Below are positions 18,630-29,710 of a stretch of 64,000 nucleotides of DNA, in pieces (the first letter of the stretch is position 1; each line of letters opens with the position of its first letter). Source of the DNA: Alloascoidea africana (lineage: Eukaryota > Ascomycota > Alloascoideomycetes > Alloascoideales > Alloascoideaceae). The notes below the pieces were generated by a model. The model made no database searches, was not told the origin of the DNA, and saw only the letters and a list, made by a program, of their open reading frames with translations. The DNA is taken from contig JAKTTT010000023.1 of assembly GCA_030581615.1 (NCBI GenBank), forward strand, positions 245,979-309,978. Reading direction: 5' to 3'. The position numbers and the translations under genes are program-made.

Positions 18630-19970
18630 ATGGCTATTTCAACAACAATGGTAAAGGAACCACGATTAAACACATTGGTGCTTGATGCAGGACCTTTAAT
18701 CACATCCAATCCTTCCAGTCTTTTATCCTTAGCATCTAATTTTTTCATCCCTCCTACGGTCTATAACGAGGTGAGAGATCAACATGCAAGAAGTGGACTT
18801 GCTTTAATATGGGAAAATGCAGCAACTGAACAAAAGTTGATTTTAAGACAACCAAAATCAGAATATGTGGATATCATAAAGGCTTTTGCGAAAGAAACGG
18901 GTGATTTACAAGTTTTAAGTAATAATGATATATTTGTATTGGCTTTGTGTTATGAGTTGGAAAAAGAAATTGATGGAACTAGAGAATTGAGAAAACATCC
19001 TCATCAGACAACCCCATCAAAACAGGAAAAGAAGAAAGAGGATACGGAGACAACAACTGAGTCTGCAAAGGAGCCAGAGTCTTCAAAGGACGTGGAGGTG
19101 CAACCAGAGGCGCAACCAGAGGATGGTTGGGCAACAGTTTCTCACAAATCCAGATTTAGACCATCTCGACATTATTCAAGACAACAAAAACAGCCAAAAA
19201 ATATATCGTCCAATCAACCTCAATCCACTGATGCTAAAACTGAAGAGAAAAAACCAGAAGAAGGTATTTATGATGGTGAAGAAGATGATGAAGAAGAAGG
19301 TTGGATAACGCCCAACAATATGGAATCCAAACTTGAAGAATCCACAGTTGAGGTTGAAAAAGAGGACACTGAATTACAAAATATCAAAGTGGGGATGTCT
19401 TCTGGGGATTTTGCAATGCAAAACGTTGCTCTTCAAATCGGTCTTAACCTCGTTAGTACAACTTCGGGTCTTAAAATTAAAAAGTTGAAAAGTTACATGT
19501 TGAGATGTCATGCCTGTTTCAAACTTTTCCCCATGCCCAAAACAGGTGTTTCATTACATTTTTGTCCTGCTTGTGGAGGTGCCACATTACTTCGATGTTC
19601 TGTTTCTGTTGGTAGTGATGGTCAATTACAGGTTCATTTGAAGAAAAACATGCAATGGTCACATCGTGGTAACAAGTATAGTCTTCCAAATCCACAGAGT
19701 AAAAACAGTCGATCTGGTAATTATCAAGGTTATAATCATACAAAGGGAGATGAAGGAATATCTTTTTTAGCAGCAGATCAAAAAGAATATCAAAAGGCAA
19801 TTAAACAAGATCAATGGCAAAAGAAAAAAAATGAATCATTGTTGGATGAATGGGTGGGTACAGGAATCGATTCAAGTATTTCTCCATTTGCAATCCAGGG
19901 TATAAAACCAACTGGTATAAAGGTTGGTAAAGGACGACATGTAAACAGCAATAGCAGGAGAAGAAAATAA
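18630..19970 (+). CDS. NOB1: 20S pre-rRNA D-site endonuclease Nob1
   Basis: A 446-aa Nob1, the PIN-domain nuclease that cleaves 20S pre-rRNA at site D to make mature 18S rRNA in cytoplasmic pre-40S particles. The PIN domain is at the N-terminus: LVLDAGPLI carries the first catalytic Asp, FIPPTVYNEVRD follows, and ETGDLQVLSNNDIFVLAL gives the later acidic residues. A Lys/Glu-rich insertion (~130-250) splits it from the zinc ribbon (CHACF...FCPACG) and the conserved NKYSLPNP segment. Length and order match the family. ATG 18630 sits just before the conserved first strand. Confidence 0.95.
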   Translation: MAISTTMVKEPRLNTLVLDAGPLITSNPSSLLSLASNFFIPPTVYNEVRDQHARSGLALIWENAATEQKLILRQPKSEYVDIIKAFAKETGDLQVLSNNDIFVLALCYELEKEIDGTRELRKHPHQTTPSKQEKKKEDTETTTESAKEPESSKDVEVQPEAQPEDGWATVSHKSRFRPSRHYSRQQKQPKNISSNQPQSTDAKTEEKKPEEGIYDGEEDDEEEGWITPNNMESKLEESTVEVEKEDTELQNIKVGMSSGDFAMQNVALQIGLNLVSTTSGLKIKKLKSYMLRCHACFKLFPMPKTGVSLHFCPACGGATLLRCSVSVGSDGQLQVHLKKNMQWSHRGNKYSLPNPQSKNSRSGNYQGYNHTKGDEGISFLAADQKEYQKAIKQDQWQKKKNESLLDEWVGTGIDSSISPFAIQGIKPTGIKVGKGRHVNSNSRRRK

Positions 19971-20131
19971 CGGCAACAAAAAAAAGAAAGAAAAAAAAAC
20001 ATTATCATGTATTAGATAGTTGACACAACTATTATTACATATTAGGTCTTTACTTGATTTATATACTTGCAATTATCAAAAAAAAAAAATAACAATTTTC
20101 TTTTTCTCTTGTACTCAGCAAAAATGTCATG

Positions 20132-23100
20132 TCAAATATTGTACATCATTTTGTTCAGTCCAATAGCCAAAGTTAAACCAATCGTTAAATGCCAAATACC
20201 CTTTTTTTGAAGTTCTTTCCGGCAATCATAAATAGTAATCCATCCCAATTTTTCATCTGTTGGTGCATCATCCAATGGATCGGTTATCATCATGCCATCT
20301 CCAGGTTGGAAATAGTGGACCGGTTTCACCGTTCCATCGGGACCACCACCATCACCATCGGGATCACCTACAGATAAGGAAGATGTTCCATTTGAATCTT
20401 TTTTGAAACTTTTAATGCTTAAACTGGAAAACGAAGATCTTGATCGTGGTCGTGATCGAGATCTTGATCGTGGTCGTTGTGGTTGTAAAACCATATCCAA
20501 TTGACTATCTTGGAAAAAACTCTCTGTTTTCGAATGTCTATGTCTTTTGAATTTACCCATCAATTTCTTCTTCATCTTTGTTTCCTTGGGTCGAAATAGA
20601 CCAAGAATTATCCCACTTGAATCATTTGTCGGTTCAAACAAATAAACATTCGATTTTTTAACAATTTTACCTCTGTATTTCGAAACCTGTGGAATTGATC
20701 CAATTATCCATTGTTTCCCAGTAAAATCACGAACTTGATATCTTTCCAATTGATATTGTGCAGAACTATCAATTGCAGAATTCATAGGAACACCAAATTT
20801 GGTTGCCTTTGTAACCCATGGTTGACTTTTCGAAATTCGACTAAAAGGTTGTTCTTGATCAAAAGTATGAATGTTTCTGGTCTTTGCAACCTCAAAATCA
20901 AATAATTCTTCATCATCACATTCAGGTTCATCAATCATTTCAACAATAAATGTATCTGTATCTCGTTTTGGATCACTTTTCTTGATAATCTGCATCACTG
21001 GTTTGTTATCTGATTGTTGAATGAAAAGTAATTTGAATCCATTAGGGGTTTCCGCACTTGAATAGGTCTCCACCTGGACACAATAACCGGGACCAGGACG
21101 ACAATACAGATGTTGTTGTCCTGGATTTGTAGAAAGAAAGAGATATTTCCCAATGGTCATAATATGATATTTCCAAAAATTTTGTTGATGATAGATTGTT
21201 TGAGAGGATATTGAATTCTCAGAAACTTTCCGACTCTTCATTAATGATGGCTTCGTTGATAAACTGGTGCTTCTTCGAAGACTTTCATATCGTTTCTTTA
21301 AAGTATCCTGTCTAGCAGCTGCTTTTCTTCTGCTTCCTCCTCCAGCACCAGCACCAGCATTGGTACTGACACTGGCACTGACCGTACTATCATTGGTCTC
21401 ACTTGCCTCCATTGCACTGGTACCAGCCGTGGTTGCACTTTCAATAACTGACAATTCGTTATTTTCAAATTTTTCTCTTCTCAAATTTCTTTCAAAAATC
21501 TTAACGCTGTTACCACTTTGAATAGATGCAACTCTATTCTTCTTTGACAATTGTTCAAAATCACTACTACTATTCCCAACAACCATTTCATTTTGTGAAC
21601 TGCTACTCTGTCGATCAACAAGTGCAGGCAATTTGAAAGATTCATATTGCATAGATGGTGGTGTCTCGAGCCTTGGTGCAGCAGCAGCAGTAGCAACTAG
21701 AGGTGGCGGAGGAGGAAGTTGGGATCCCGTGGGAGAATAAGACTTGACTTTATCATAAAGAGAACTATCTTTGGACTTGTAATTTCTCAAGGTTTGTTCT
21801 GATCCAGATCGTGATTCTCTTTCGTCTGGAGGAGGAATAATATGCTGTTGTAACGAGGTTGAAGCGGATTGGCCCATTCCCAATCGCATACTACTTCGAG
21901 ATCTATCAACAACAGAACTGTTTAAAGAAGAGTCGAAAGATAGTACGCTTCGTATTAAATTGGACATTGTTTGGTGGTCCTCTGCTGAAGGCGGATGTCT
22001 AACCAAACTATCATCTCTTTCCAATGTTACAACCGGAGCTGCTTCAAAAGAAGGAAAATCGTGTCTGGAAGGAGAAGATATGTTTGCCTTGATCCCCATT
22101 CCATGTTCTCCTGGTTTTACCTTGGAGTTATAAAAACCCAATTTTGAATAACTTTGAATATGAGAATAACCTTCTTCACCACTATCATCATAATTATCGT
22201 CGTCTCTTGATGAAGAAGTGGGGAATCTAACCAGTGGTTCGGTCCCCGGTAGTGGAGAATCATTAGATCCAGGTCCTTCCGTAATGACATTATACGTTAA
22301 TCTTCGGGCTTGATCAAGTCCATTTGCATAAGGAGAATCGAGAACAGTTTGTGAAATGGATGCTTGGTAAGTCACAGAGTGAATTGGCGTGGGTGAAATG
22401 ATATCGGATATAGAACCACTTGAAACGCCTGTTGTTGAATCATTAGATCCATTATTACCGTTTCTTCCATGTTCAAGTCCTCCTCTTGCTGCAGTGTATA
22501 TCTCCGAATCTTCATCGGAAAACGAGGATGGTTCAAAACTTGGATGGTCTTCTTCATCCACCGTATCTGTCAATTCCGTCATCTCTGTCATTTGGGATTC
22601 ATTTAAAACCTCGGCCCGTTGAGATTCATTAAACACTTCCACATATTCTGCTCTTGTCTCACTTTGAGATCCTACTCGTTTTGATGGCAACTTTTCAAAT
22701 ACAGGATCAATATCCCATTTGTCCGCAAGAGCATTCAAATCTGTACCGCTGCGAATATCTGGTGAAATTGTGGAAATTGTCCCTTCATTATCATCATTCA
22801 CTTGCTTGTGCACAATGTCTTTTGAAGACGTTTGCGGGCCTGGAGATTCCATATCATTTTTGGAAATGGTGGATTTAGATTCTGTACTTTCAAGACTTGG
22901 TTTCGTTACAGGAGGATGTAGTGGAGAATGCGTTGGAGAAGTTGCACGGACCGAACTTACTGGACTTACCGATCTGACAATAAACGAATGTCTATTTGGA
23001 GGTGGCAAACTGACCCTTGCCTTTCTTCCAAAACCCAAAAACGAAAATCTATGCTTTTTAGGGGATGATGAGGGTGATGGCGACCTCTCAACCGGTTCCG

Positions 23101-25414
23101 AAGTAGGCGAATCGAATATAACATTATCCTCTTGCGGTTTTGTTGTAGGAACAAACGTTTCTGTTCTTTCAAGTGCACCATAATCATCATCCGTTGATAT
23201 GTTTAGAGATTGACCATCATCAACTTCCGGTTTTTTCCATGGTTGTGGTGGTTGTAGCTTTGGTTGTTCATGTCGTAGCAATTGTTCCTGGCGCTGTCTT
23301 TGTAACTCGCGCTCTTTGTCTCTCAACAATTTATCACGTTGATTTTCTTCCTCTCTTTTAGAATCCACCTCTCCCGGTTTTTCCAAAACAGTTTCGTCCC
23401 ATTTGATTTGTTTTTTCGGTTCGGGAACAGACACAATCTTCTCTTGAGATGGTGGTGGCTGGGAGTTGATTTCTGAATCCGGTGGTGGAGCTTGGGGAAT
23501 TTCATCTGGCAGAACAACATTCTCTTCCACTGTTTTGACCGTTTGAATCTGATCCACAGAAACTTGTTTAATCGCTTGTTGTTGTTCTTTCAATTCCCTT
23601 TCGACCAATTCTTTTGCCTCTTGTTCTCGTTTTAACTTTTCAACTGCAAAATTCTTTTCATCTTCCTCTTTCTTTCTCAATGCCTCCACTTCTTTCTGTC
23701 TTCTTAAAAGTTCTGTATCTTCTTCTTTGCTATCACCTGTTGGCTTTATGGTCAAGGTAAGTGAAGGAAGTCGGATCTTGGAGACAACATCCACCAGTGA
23801 CTTTGTCTTTCGATGACGTCCTTTAGGTCCAGGACTAGGGCTTGCACTTCGATTACCGCGAAATCTCTGTCGCATGCCGTCGAAAGAAGCTCGAAGAGAT
23901 CGTACTGATCGAGCAGATCTACCGGATTTCATACTGGTGTTTGACTTTGTTGAATGAAGAGGGTTCCCAAACTCATCTTCTCGCGGCGGCGATGGCGGTG
24001 GAAGTAATGTACGCCCGTTGGCAGAAGGTGTCAAATTGTCTTGTGAAGAGTCTGTAGGCTTTTTCAGAATCGATTTGGGAGTCTTGGTGGCGTCTTCTGT
24101 CTGGCTCGGTGTTTGTTTCAATGCTCTCACATTTTTCAAATTTGGGGGTTGGGGAGGTGGATAACCAGGCGCTTTCAGATCCATAGATTTTCGAACATGA
24201 TCTGAAAGCTCCAATTCTCGACTGGTCTGCTGTTTTACAGGAGAAATGGCAGGGTCCGATTGGATCAACTCTGCCAAAGCAGGTCTATCAAGGGTCGGAA
24301 CAGGGGGGATATCATCACGATTATCGACGAATTCGTAGCGAGTTCTTGGACGCTGAGGAGAAGCAGATGAAGAAGAAGATGTGATTATAGATTCTGGAAG
24401 TTCAATGTTCCCACTTGATTGCGAACGGGTGTGAGTTGGGATGAATCTCTGTTCCGAGGGAATAGGATCTCGCTCATGAATAGATTGTGGCGAGGTAAGA
24501 AAGTCCTCATCATCATCCGAAGATAGAGGTTGGGGATTAGGGTGAAACTCGTCTTCTAGAATAATACGGCTGCTAGAAGATGAACCGAGCTGTGGAGATA
24601 TACCAGAGAATTGGTAATGGTCGGCAAATGTCTTTTTCGATTCTGGCTTTTCGGGAGTGGTTGGATCAACAAGATTCTCATTTTTGGACTCGTTTTCTTG
24701 TTCTGTTTCCTGCTCTGTTTCCTGATCATCACTATCATTACTCCTTTCTTCCTGTTCGAGTGATGGATAGGTTTTCGGGGGAAGCATGATTGTGTTTCTT
24801 TCAGGTATGCTTGCTTGCGTTGCAACTGGTTCTTTCCTACTTAAGTTTTCCAAGTTTGGAGACGATTGGTGAGGGACATATATCCGTTTCCTCAGGCCTC
24901 TAGCCATTGATTCTGGATTGTTGCTCACTGGGCTGGAGGATTTGGGGGGACTTGGCAAGGGTTTATTTGGGTCTCCTCCAGAAGAGACTCGTCTCCTGTT
25001 TTTATGTCTCAGACTTAGCGTTCTCTTCCTTTCGGGTGTATTTGTTTGATCAAGTCCGTCTTCAGGCTGTGCATTTGGGTTTTGGCCTGGGGGACTGAAA
25101 TCGATCGTGTCCATGGTCGGCGGTTTTGAAACAAGCTTTGAAAGTCGCTGTTTTCTCATGAATGCAGGGGAAGAGGCAGAGGCAGGGTCGATGGTGAAGT
25201 AGTTGTAAGTGTCGTTATAATCATCTATACTGTCTAGGGAATCAAAAGCACTTGATGAGCTCCTGGAAGGCGCCGAAGAGTCTCTGTGAGGGCCGTTGTT
25301 ATGTCTAGAGGCTCCCTGGTACTTTCTGGGTCTCAGCCCGATGCCAGGAGGCGACATGGTATAGTTTGTAGGACTTGTGTCCTGGACCACAGAGAAGCGC
25401 GATTCGTAATCCAT
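20132..25414 (-). CDS. Giant disordered tail-anchored protein, unknown function
   Basis: A 1760-aa protein from ATG 25414, uninterrupted. About 1360 residues are Ser/Pro/Asp/Glu-rich and probably disordered, with a charged coiled-coil block near residue 580 (LLRRQKEVEALRKKEEDEKN) and proline runs. The C-terminal ~330 residues look folded. They start near FWKYHIMTIGKYLFLSTNP, include LERYQVRDFTGKQWIIGSI, and contain an Arg/Ser-rich loop (RSRSRSRPRSRS). The chain ends with WHLTIGLTLAIGLNKMMY, a likely tail anchor. This layout suggests a scaffold or contact-site protein with a cytosolic tail and a lipid- or protein-binding domain by the membrane. I do not recognise the family, and domain boundaries are by eye. 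Confidence 0.82.
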   Translation of the reverse strand: MDYESRFSVVQDTSPTNYTMSPPGIGLRPRKYQGASRHNNGPHRDSSAPSRSSSSAFDSLDSIDDYNDTYNYFTIDPASASSPAFMRKQRLSKLVSKPPTMDTIDFSPPGQNPNAQPEDGLDQTNTPERKRTLSLRHKNRRRVSSGGDPNKPLPSPPKSSSPVSNNPESMARGLRKRIYVPHQSSPNLENLSRKEPVATQASIPERNTIMLPPKTYPSLEQEERSNDSDDQETEQETEQENESKNENLVDPTTPEKPESKKTFADHYQFSGISPQLGSSSSSRIILEDEFHPNPQPLSSDDDEDFLTSPQSIHERDPIPSEQRFIPTHTRSQSSGNIELPESIITSSSSSASPQRPRTRYEFVDNRDDIPPVPTLDRPALAELIQSDPAISPVKQQTSRELELSDHVRKSMDLKAPGYPPPQPPNLKNVRALKQTPSQTEDATKTPKSILKKPTDSSQDNLTPSANGRTLLPPPSPPREDEFGNPLHSTKSNTSMKSGRSARSVRSLRASFDGMRQRFRGNRSASPSPGPKGRHRKTKSLVDVVSKIRLPSLTLTIKPTGDSKEEDTELLRRQKEVEALRKKEEDEKNFAVEKLKREQEAKELVERELKEQQQAIKQVSVDQIQTVKTVEENVVLPDEIPQAPPPDSEINSQPPPSQEKIVSVPEPKKQIKWDETVLEKPGEVDSKREEENQRDKLLRDKERELQRQRQEQLLRHEQPKLQPPQPWKKPEVDDGQSLNISTDDDYGALERTETFVPTTKPQEDNVIFDSPTSEPVERSPSPSSSPKKHRFSFLGFGRKARVSLPPPNRHSFIVRSVSPVSSVRATSPTHSPLHPPVTKPSLESTESKSTISKNDMESPGPQTSSKDIVHKQVNDDNEGTISTISPDIRSGTDLNALADKWDIDPVFEKLPSKRVGSQSETRAEYVEVFNESQRAEVLNESQMTEMTELTDTVDEEDHPSFEPSSFSDEDSEIYTAARGGLEHGRNGNNGSNDSTTGVSSGSISDIISPTPIHSVTYQASISQTVLDSPYANGLDQARRLTYNVITEGPGSNDSPLPGTEPLVRFPTSSSRDDDNYDDSGEEGYSHIQSYSKLGFYNSKVKPGEHGMGIKANISSPSRHDFPSFEAAPVVTLERDDSLVRHPPSAEDHQTMSNLIRSVLSFDSSLNSSVVDRSRSSMRLGMGQSASTSLQQHIIPPPDERESRSGSEQTLRNYKSKDSSLYDKVKSYSPTGSQLPPPPPLVATAAAAPRLETPPSMQYESFKLPALVDRQSSSSQNEMVVGNSSSDFEQLSKKNRVASIQSGNSVKIFERNLRREKFENNELSVIESATTAGTSAMEASETNDSTVSASVSTNAGAGAGGGSRRKAAARQDTLKKRYESLRRSTSLSTKPSLMKSRKVSENSISSQTIYHQQNFWKYHIMTIGKYLFLSTNPGQQHLYCRPGPGYCVQVETYSSAETPNGFKLLFIQQSDNKPVMQIIKKSDPKRDTDTFIVEMIDEPECDDEELFDFEVAKTRNIHTFDQEQPFSRISKSQPWVTKATKFGVPMNSAIDSSAQYQLERYQVRDFTGKQWIIGSIPQVSKYRGKIVKKSNVYLFEPTNDSSGIILGLFRPKETKMKKKLMGKFKRHRHSKTESFFQDSQLDMVLQPQRPRSRSRSRPRSRSSFSSLSIKSFKKDSNGTSSLSVGDPDGDGGGPDGTVKPVHYFQPGDGMMITDPLDDAPTDEKLGWITIYDCRKELQKKGIWHLTIGLTLAIGLNKMMYNI

Positions 25415-26579
25415 GCCTGGAGGTCTATATGACGCGACAGATGGCTTTCATAAACAGGTTGGACGCGTGCTGGTGGTTGCGAGTGCGAGTGCAAGTGTGA
25501 TGAAGATGGAGATGGAGATGGAAGAAGAGATCTGCGACAGAGAGGACGAGAGAATTGCAACCAGCGGCGTGTCCGTGACTGAGCTGAACTGAGCTGGCTG
25601 GTGTGACTGGGGCGCGTGGAAGAGAAGAAGAGAGGAAGAGGAAACTCAGGAGAAGCCCAGCGATTTCGTCAATGGAGCATCCAGCCCACCGAATAATCTC
25701 GATTTTCCAACTTGTCAACGACCAATGTCTCACTTTCTCGTTCGGGACTTTTAGTTAGACTTTGAGCCCTTAGCTGCCCCGGTTTCCTCTCGCAAGGCGA
25801 TCTGGTCCGCGGGCCAGGGACAGCGTGCGACAGAGGCTCTCCCGGTCGAAGGCCTGTGCTTGACACGATCCTTTTCCACTCGTTTTCTGCCCCATTCTCT
25901 GCGTTTCCTCCATCGTGTTTGCCCTTTTTGCTCCAGAAATGGGAATCAAAACAATAACACAAATTCCCGTTTCTGTGCGCCTGCATGGATACTGCCTAAT
26001 GCGGAACGGTGCGTTTCCGCTTTAGGTGCCAGCCCTCCCTCTCGAAGTCACGTGCACGCTCCTCAAAGCGGTTTTGGCCGAAACGTGGAGAAACAGACAG
26101 GACCCTGAGAAGAGAATTGTCTGTGGAGGCCAGAGTAGCTAGTCCGTGGAGGTTTTGGAACGGGCTAGCGACGATTTGTGAACTGTGCGAAGCCACAGTG
26201 CCACAGTGCGGCGTGGCTGTCTGGATCAGGACCTGGATCGCAGACTCCCCAGATATTCACTTCCTGTGCCTTCCGTACCTGTTTCTAGAAAATGCGAACG
26301 GATTGCTCGGTTATCCCGTTGAAAGTCCTACAAATATAACGGTGTTTTTGAATCTGGGTCTGTCTGCTGTGGCCATCTGTTTTATTCTGTGCTGTTGCTA
26401 TTGTGCTGTCTGGTCTTGCCGAGCACCTCTCTTCATTTGCACCTTGTGGGTGACAACTTATTCTTTCTTTCTAAAACGTATAAAAAGGACATGCCCTATC
26501 CCCCTTTTCTCTTTGGAAACATGTCTTCTCCTTGGGTTTCTCCAATAGTCGTCGCACGTTTAAAAGTGGATTAGAAAAA
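25415..26579. promoter_or_regulatory. Long divergent intergenic region, GC-rich, with CACGTG and TATA
   Basis: This 1165-bp region separates the giant minus-strand gene from HSM3. It is GC-richer than most spacers here. A TCACGTG box (CACGTG core 26049-26054) and a TATAAAAA-type sequence near 26480, about 100 bp before the HSM3 ATG, are the only sites I would name. The open frames inside show no protein-like pattern and most lack an ATG. Confidence 0.4.
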
Positions 26580-28187
26580 ATGCCGCTCCCAAGCAGAGAT
26601 TTCAGTGTGCGGCGGTTCGTGCTCTCGGCTTCAGACTACGAGCCTCCTTCGCTGGTTCAACGAGTGAGGCATAATCTGGAAGAGGTGGTGGAATCTTCAA
26701 GCGATGTCAACGCCATCAACACAGATGTACTAAACATAGATCTGCTAAACCATCTAGTGGTAAAGCTGTCGATAGATCCCTCTTTTTTCCAAGTTTCTCC
26801 GGGGCCTGGCGATAACAGCATCTGTTTGGGCATCGTTTACTATCTTCTGCCCTGTATCAGCAAGGTCCTCAAACTATTTAGACTTGCAACTTCAACAGAG
26901 GCATCGGCGCTATTCGATCTGGTAGAGCATTTATTCCAGCCTTTCACCTTTGAGCAGATTTTACACGTTATCAAAATCAAAGACATAATAGAGGCGCTAG
27001 ATTCGCATCTACCTTTGATCCAAATCGCTTACCTCAAAATCCTCTTAAAAGCCGATCCCGTCGATGTTATTGCAAACACTCCCATAGTCAAATCAATAGT
27101 GGAGTTGCTGGCGGACCCCGATACTCGAATCCCCGTGGTTAACGCTGCGGAGGCCGTGGTTTCCAAACTCAGCAAGGGAAAGCTTATCAGACGAAGGCTT
27201 CTATCTCCTGGAATTTTGAAGATACTAAGAGGCATGATGAACGCCAAAGCCGCAAATGGGAAACTCGATACAGTTATACTTTTCCGGCTATTGGATTTAT
27301 TAGAACCTTTGGTAATAGGTGCTGGTGTGAATGAGGTCCCCGACGATCTGTATTTGATCGATCCTGAGATTATTTGTGAAAATGGTGATGCAATGTTGAC
27401 TTTACGACTACTACAATTCTACTCTGATTTGGTTCAGCATATAACTGCAAAAATGTCACTTCCTAAAAAAAATAATTATGGTTTCACCAATAATATGAGA
27501 CTTCCAGATTCATCCATAAGTGAAAAAACCGATCTATCTGCAATTCTTTTAAAAATTGAGCCACAGTTAGAGGCCATATTCAAACTTTATTCGAAAAGAG
27601 AACGAAATCCAGATCTTTCCTCTTTCATCAGTTCAGACATTTGTAATCTTTTCAGCTACCTTTCAAAATCAAGATTTACCCAATTGCCAATATTTGAAAA
27701 CCTCGACCGAAAGTATAAAGTCGTCTCTACTTTGAATAGAGAAAGCACATTCTCAATCAATCTTCTCGCATCTCTGAATCCGTCCTATTTGGCAACGCAT
27801 AACCCCGTCCTGTTAAAGACATTGGCTCTTCGCATAAAGTTTGTGCCAGTGTATCAAAACCTCATGTCCTGTTCAAAAGCTTTCCAACTGATTGCACGCT
27901 CCATAAACACAACTTCATTAATATTACTACCACAGTTGGAGATGTATGCGGTTTTGGTCTCCATGTCAAAATACCCATGGAGCACAACTCTTCTATTACA
28001 GAACATGTCCAGAATAATGAACATAGTGATTGATGAGTGTGAAAGACAAAAAGTGGTAGAGTTGAGCATTATAAAATATCGTGCAAAAGTTCTCGAGAAT
28101 TTGATTCTTCATAACGATAGTGCTACACTTGGGGTTTGGTATAAAGGGATCCACGAAGAGTATCTTAGATCCAAATGCCATACTTGA
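26580..28187 (+). CDS. HSM3: 26S proteasome base-assembly chaperone Hsm3/S5b-like
   Basis: A 535-aa all-helical HEAT/ARM-like protein resembling Hsm3 (PSMD5/S5b). Hsm3 binds the C-terminal region of Rpt1 and chaperones assembly of the proteasome base. In S. cerevisiae it was first found through mismatch-repair phenotypes. Support is the repeat pattern (LVVKLSIDPSFF, LLEPLVIGAGVNEVPDDLYL, LLRLLQFYSDLV-like units) and a length close to the family (about 480-505 aa). No catalytic motif is present, as expected. ATG 26580 is used because the further upstream open frame starts only with TTG. The call is from recall of the family. Confidence 0.6.
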   Translation: MPLPSRDFSVRRFVLSASDYEPPSLVQRVRHNLEEVVESSSDVNAINTDVLNIDLLNHLVVKLSIDPSFFQVSPGPGDNSICLGIVYYLLPCISKVLKLFRLATSTEASALFDLVEHLFQPFTFEQILHVIKIKDIIEALDSHLPLIQIAYLKILLKADPVDVIANTPIVKSIVELLADPDTRIPVVNAAEAVVSKLSKGKLIRRRLLSPGILKILRGMMNAKAANGKLDTVILFRLLDLLEPLVIGAGVNEVPDDLYLIDPEIICENGDAMLTLRLLQFYSDLVQHITAKMSLPKKNNYGFTNNMRLPDSSISEKTDLSAILLKIEPQLEAIFKLYSKRERNPDLSSFISSDICNLFSYLSKSRFTQLPIFENLDRKYKVVSTLNRESTFSINLLASLNPSYLATHNPVLLKTLALRIKFVPVYQNLMSCSKAFQLIARSINTTSLILLPQLEMYAVLVSMSKYPWSTTLLLQNMSRIMNIVIDECERQKVVELSIIKYRAKVLENLILHNDSATLGVWYKGIHEEYLRSKCHT

Positions 28188-29107
28188 GTGTATAAATCAT
28201 AGAGAAATAGTGGTATTAATGATTTTGTTTTGACATAATCTTCTGATGGTGCCCGTAGTGAATGGGGGGTATGACCCAACTTCCATTTTGATCCCTTTTC
28301 AAGTATCCATAGGAAATGCAACAATACACATCTTTCTCCACCCCACTTGGAAGTGTTACAGTACTCCTGTTTAATCGGACGTGAATGTAACTATCGGAAG
28401 CTTGGCTTCCCCACTACATCACGCCAAGTTTATGTCTCTAATCCTCGAAGAACCTTGTTCTTGGAGATAAGCGTACAAAAAGGTGTATGGATATTCTGAA
28501 AACCAACAGTGGGGAATCAAAAGAAATTCCAAGATTTAAATCTGTGTAGATTGTTGATAAACCTTTTAGAAGTTGACCATCATCTATTTGATCCAAATAC
28601 CGATCAACAGTACTGTTTACACTTAGAGAATTGAAAATCGAATGAGCCGTTTTCAGCGCTTAAATGGAACTGTTTAAATGTATTGTAGTGTTACACTGCA
28701 TGTAGATAGGTGGTGATGTTGCCTAGTTATCCCTGACGGATTTGCCCTCAATTATCTGGCATATCCAAGACATCATAAGAGTTTTGGTACCAGGGGGTAG
28801 ATATTAACTGGATAAGCTGAGATAGAGAACAGTTCTTGTGGAAGCTATTTCAACATTAGTAGAAAAGACTGTGAATTTTTTTTTATTTTAATGGCCTTGC
28901 CTTGCTTATTGCTCTTTAATGGAAAATTTGATAATCGATGTAGAGTGAACAATTTTGGGAAAAAGTTTGGCGGCTAGTAGCTGTTTGGAATGTTAGACTT
29001 TCTAAGCGATCTACTGTTCAATTGTGGTTATTACGTATATAATAATAACCATGATGAAAAAATGAAAAACGTGAGTAGATCAATCCAGCAATTGGAACAG
29101 ATATTTA

Positions 29108-29710
29108 ATGAGTTCAAAGATCAAACCACGTTATTGCCAACAGTTTTTCCGGTGTCGGAAAAACAGGGGGTCATCGACGAGTGACCCCATATTTCTGTTA
29201 TCCAGGCAGCAGCAGTTACGGCGCGTGGCCACAACCGTCTCTGACAAGGCAGATAAATCCGAAATCGTTATATACTTTGTGTTAACAACTACCAGCCAGC
29301 AGATGATTGAAAACGTGAAGGAACTATGAGGGCCAAATGACTATACAAAGAAACTAGCAAAGAAGAACATAACTAAGAATGAGGCACCATGGAAAATTAA
29401 AAGACTTTCATATTTCAATTCTAAGTTGTTTTTCAGTGAGCAGATCAAGCCATTAATAAAAAACTGTTCGGCAAGTGGAGAGACCCACTTGAAAAAGAAA
29501 CAGCTACCGGTTTGGGGATCGACGGGTGTCAATCCTCCAGCATGATCTATATGCCTAGAAAAATTCTTTGTGTGTATACACAAAAATGCATACACACCAT
29601 TAATTATTCTATATTTTGTGAGCATAGATGGGAATCAAATTCATTCTCTCTTTGCTCTCGACAAGGCGGAGCAAAGGGTAGATTGGGTGCCTGGAAAGAG
29701 GCAGGGATAA
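29108..29710 (+). pseudogene. Possible decayed reading frame with two internal TGA codons
   Basis: One plus-strand frame stays open from about 29108 to 29710 except for TGA at 29327-29329 and TGA at 29543-29545, ending at TAA 29708-29710. The translated pieces have protein-like composition (for example NDYTKKLAKKNITKNEAPWK, and later SIDGNQIHSLFALDKAEQRV). A short ATG-started frame at 28990-29184 lies just upstream in another frame. I do not recognise a family, and random open stretches of this size are possible in AT-rich DNA. Confidence 0.3.

Noticed and set aside
26009-26548. 179-aa plus-strand frame with Cys-rich hydrophobic runs
   Set aside because: It lies in the HSM3 promoter, contains its TATA-like element and shows no recognisable domain.
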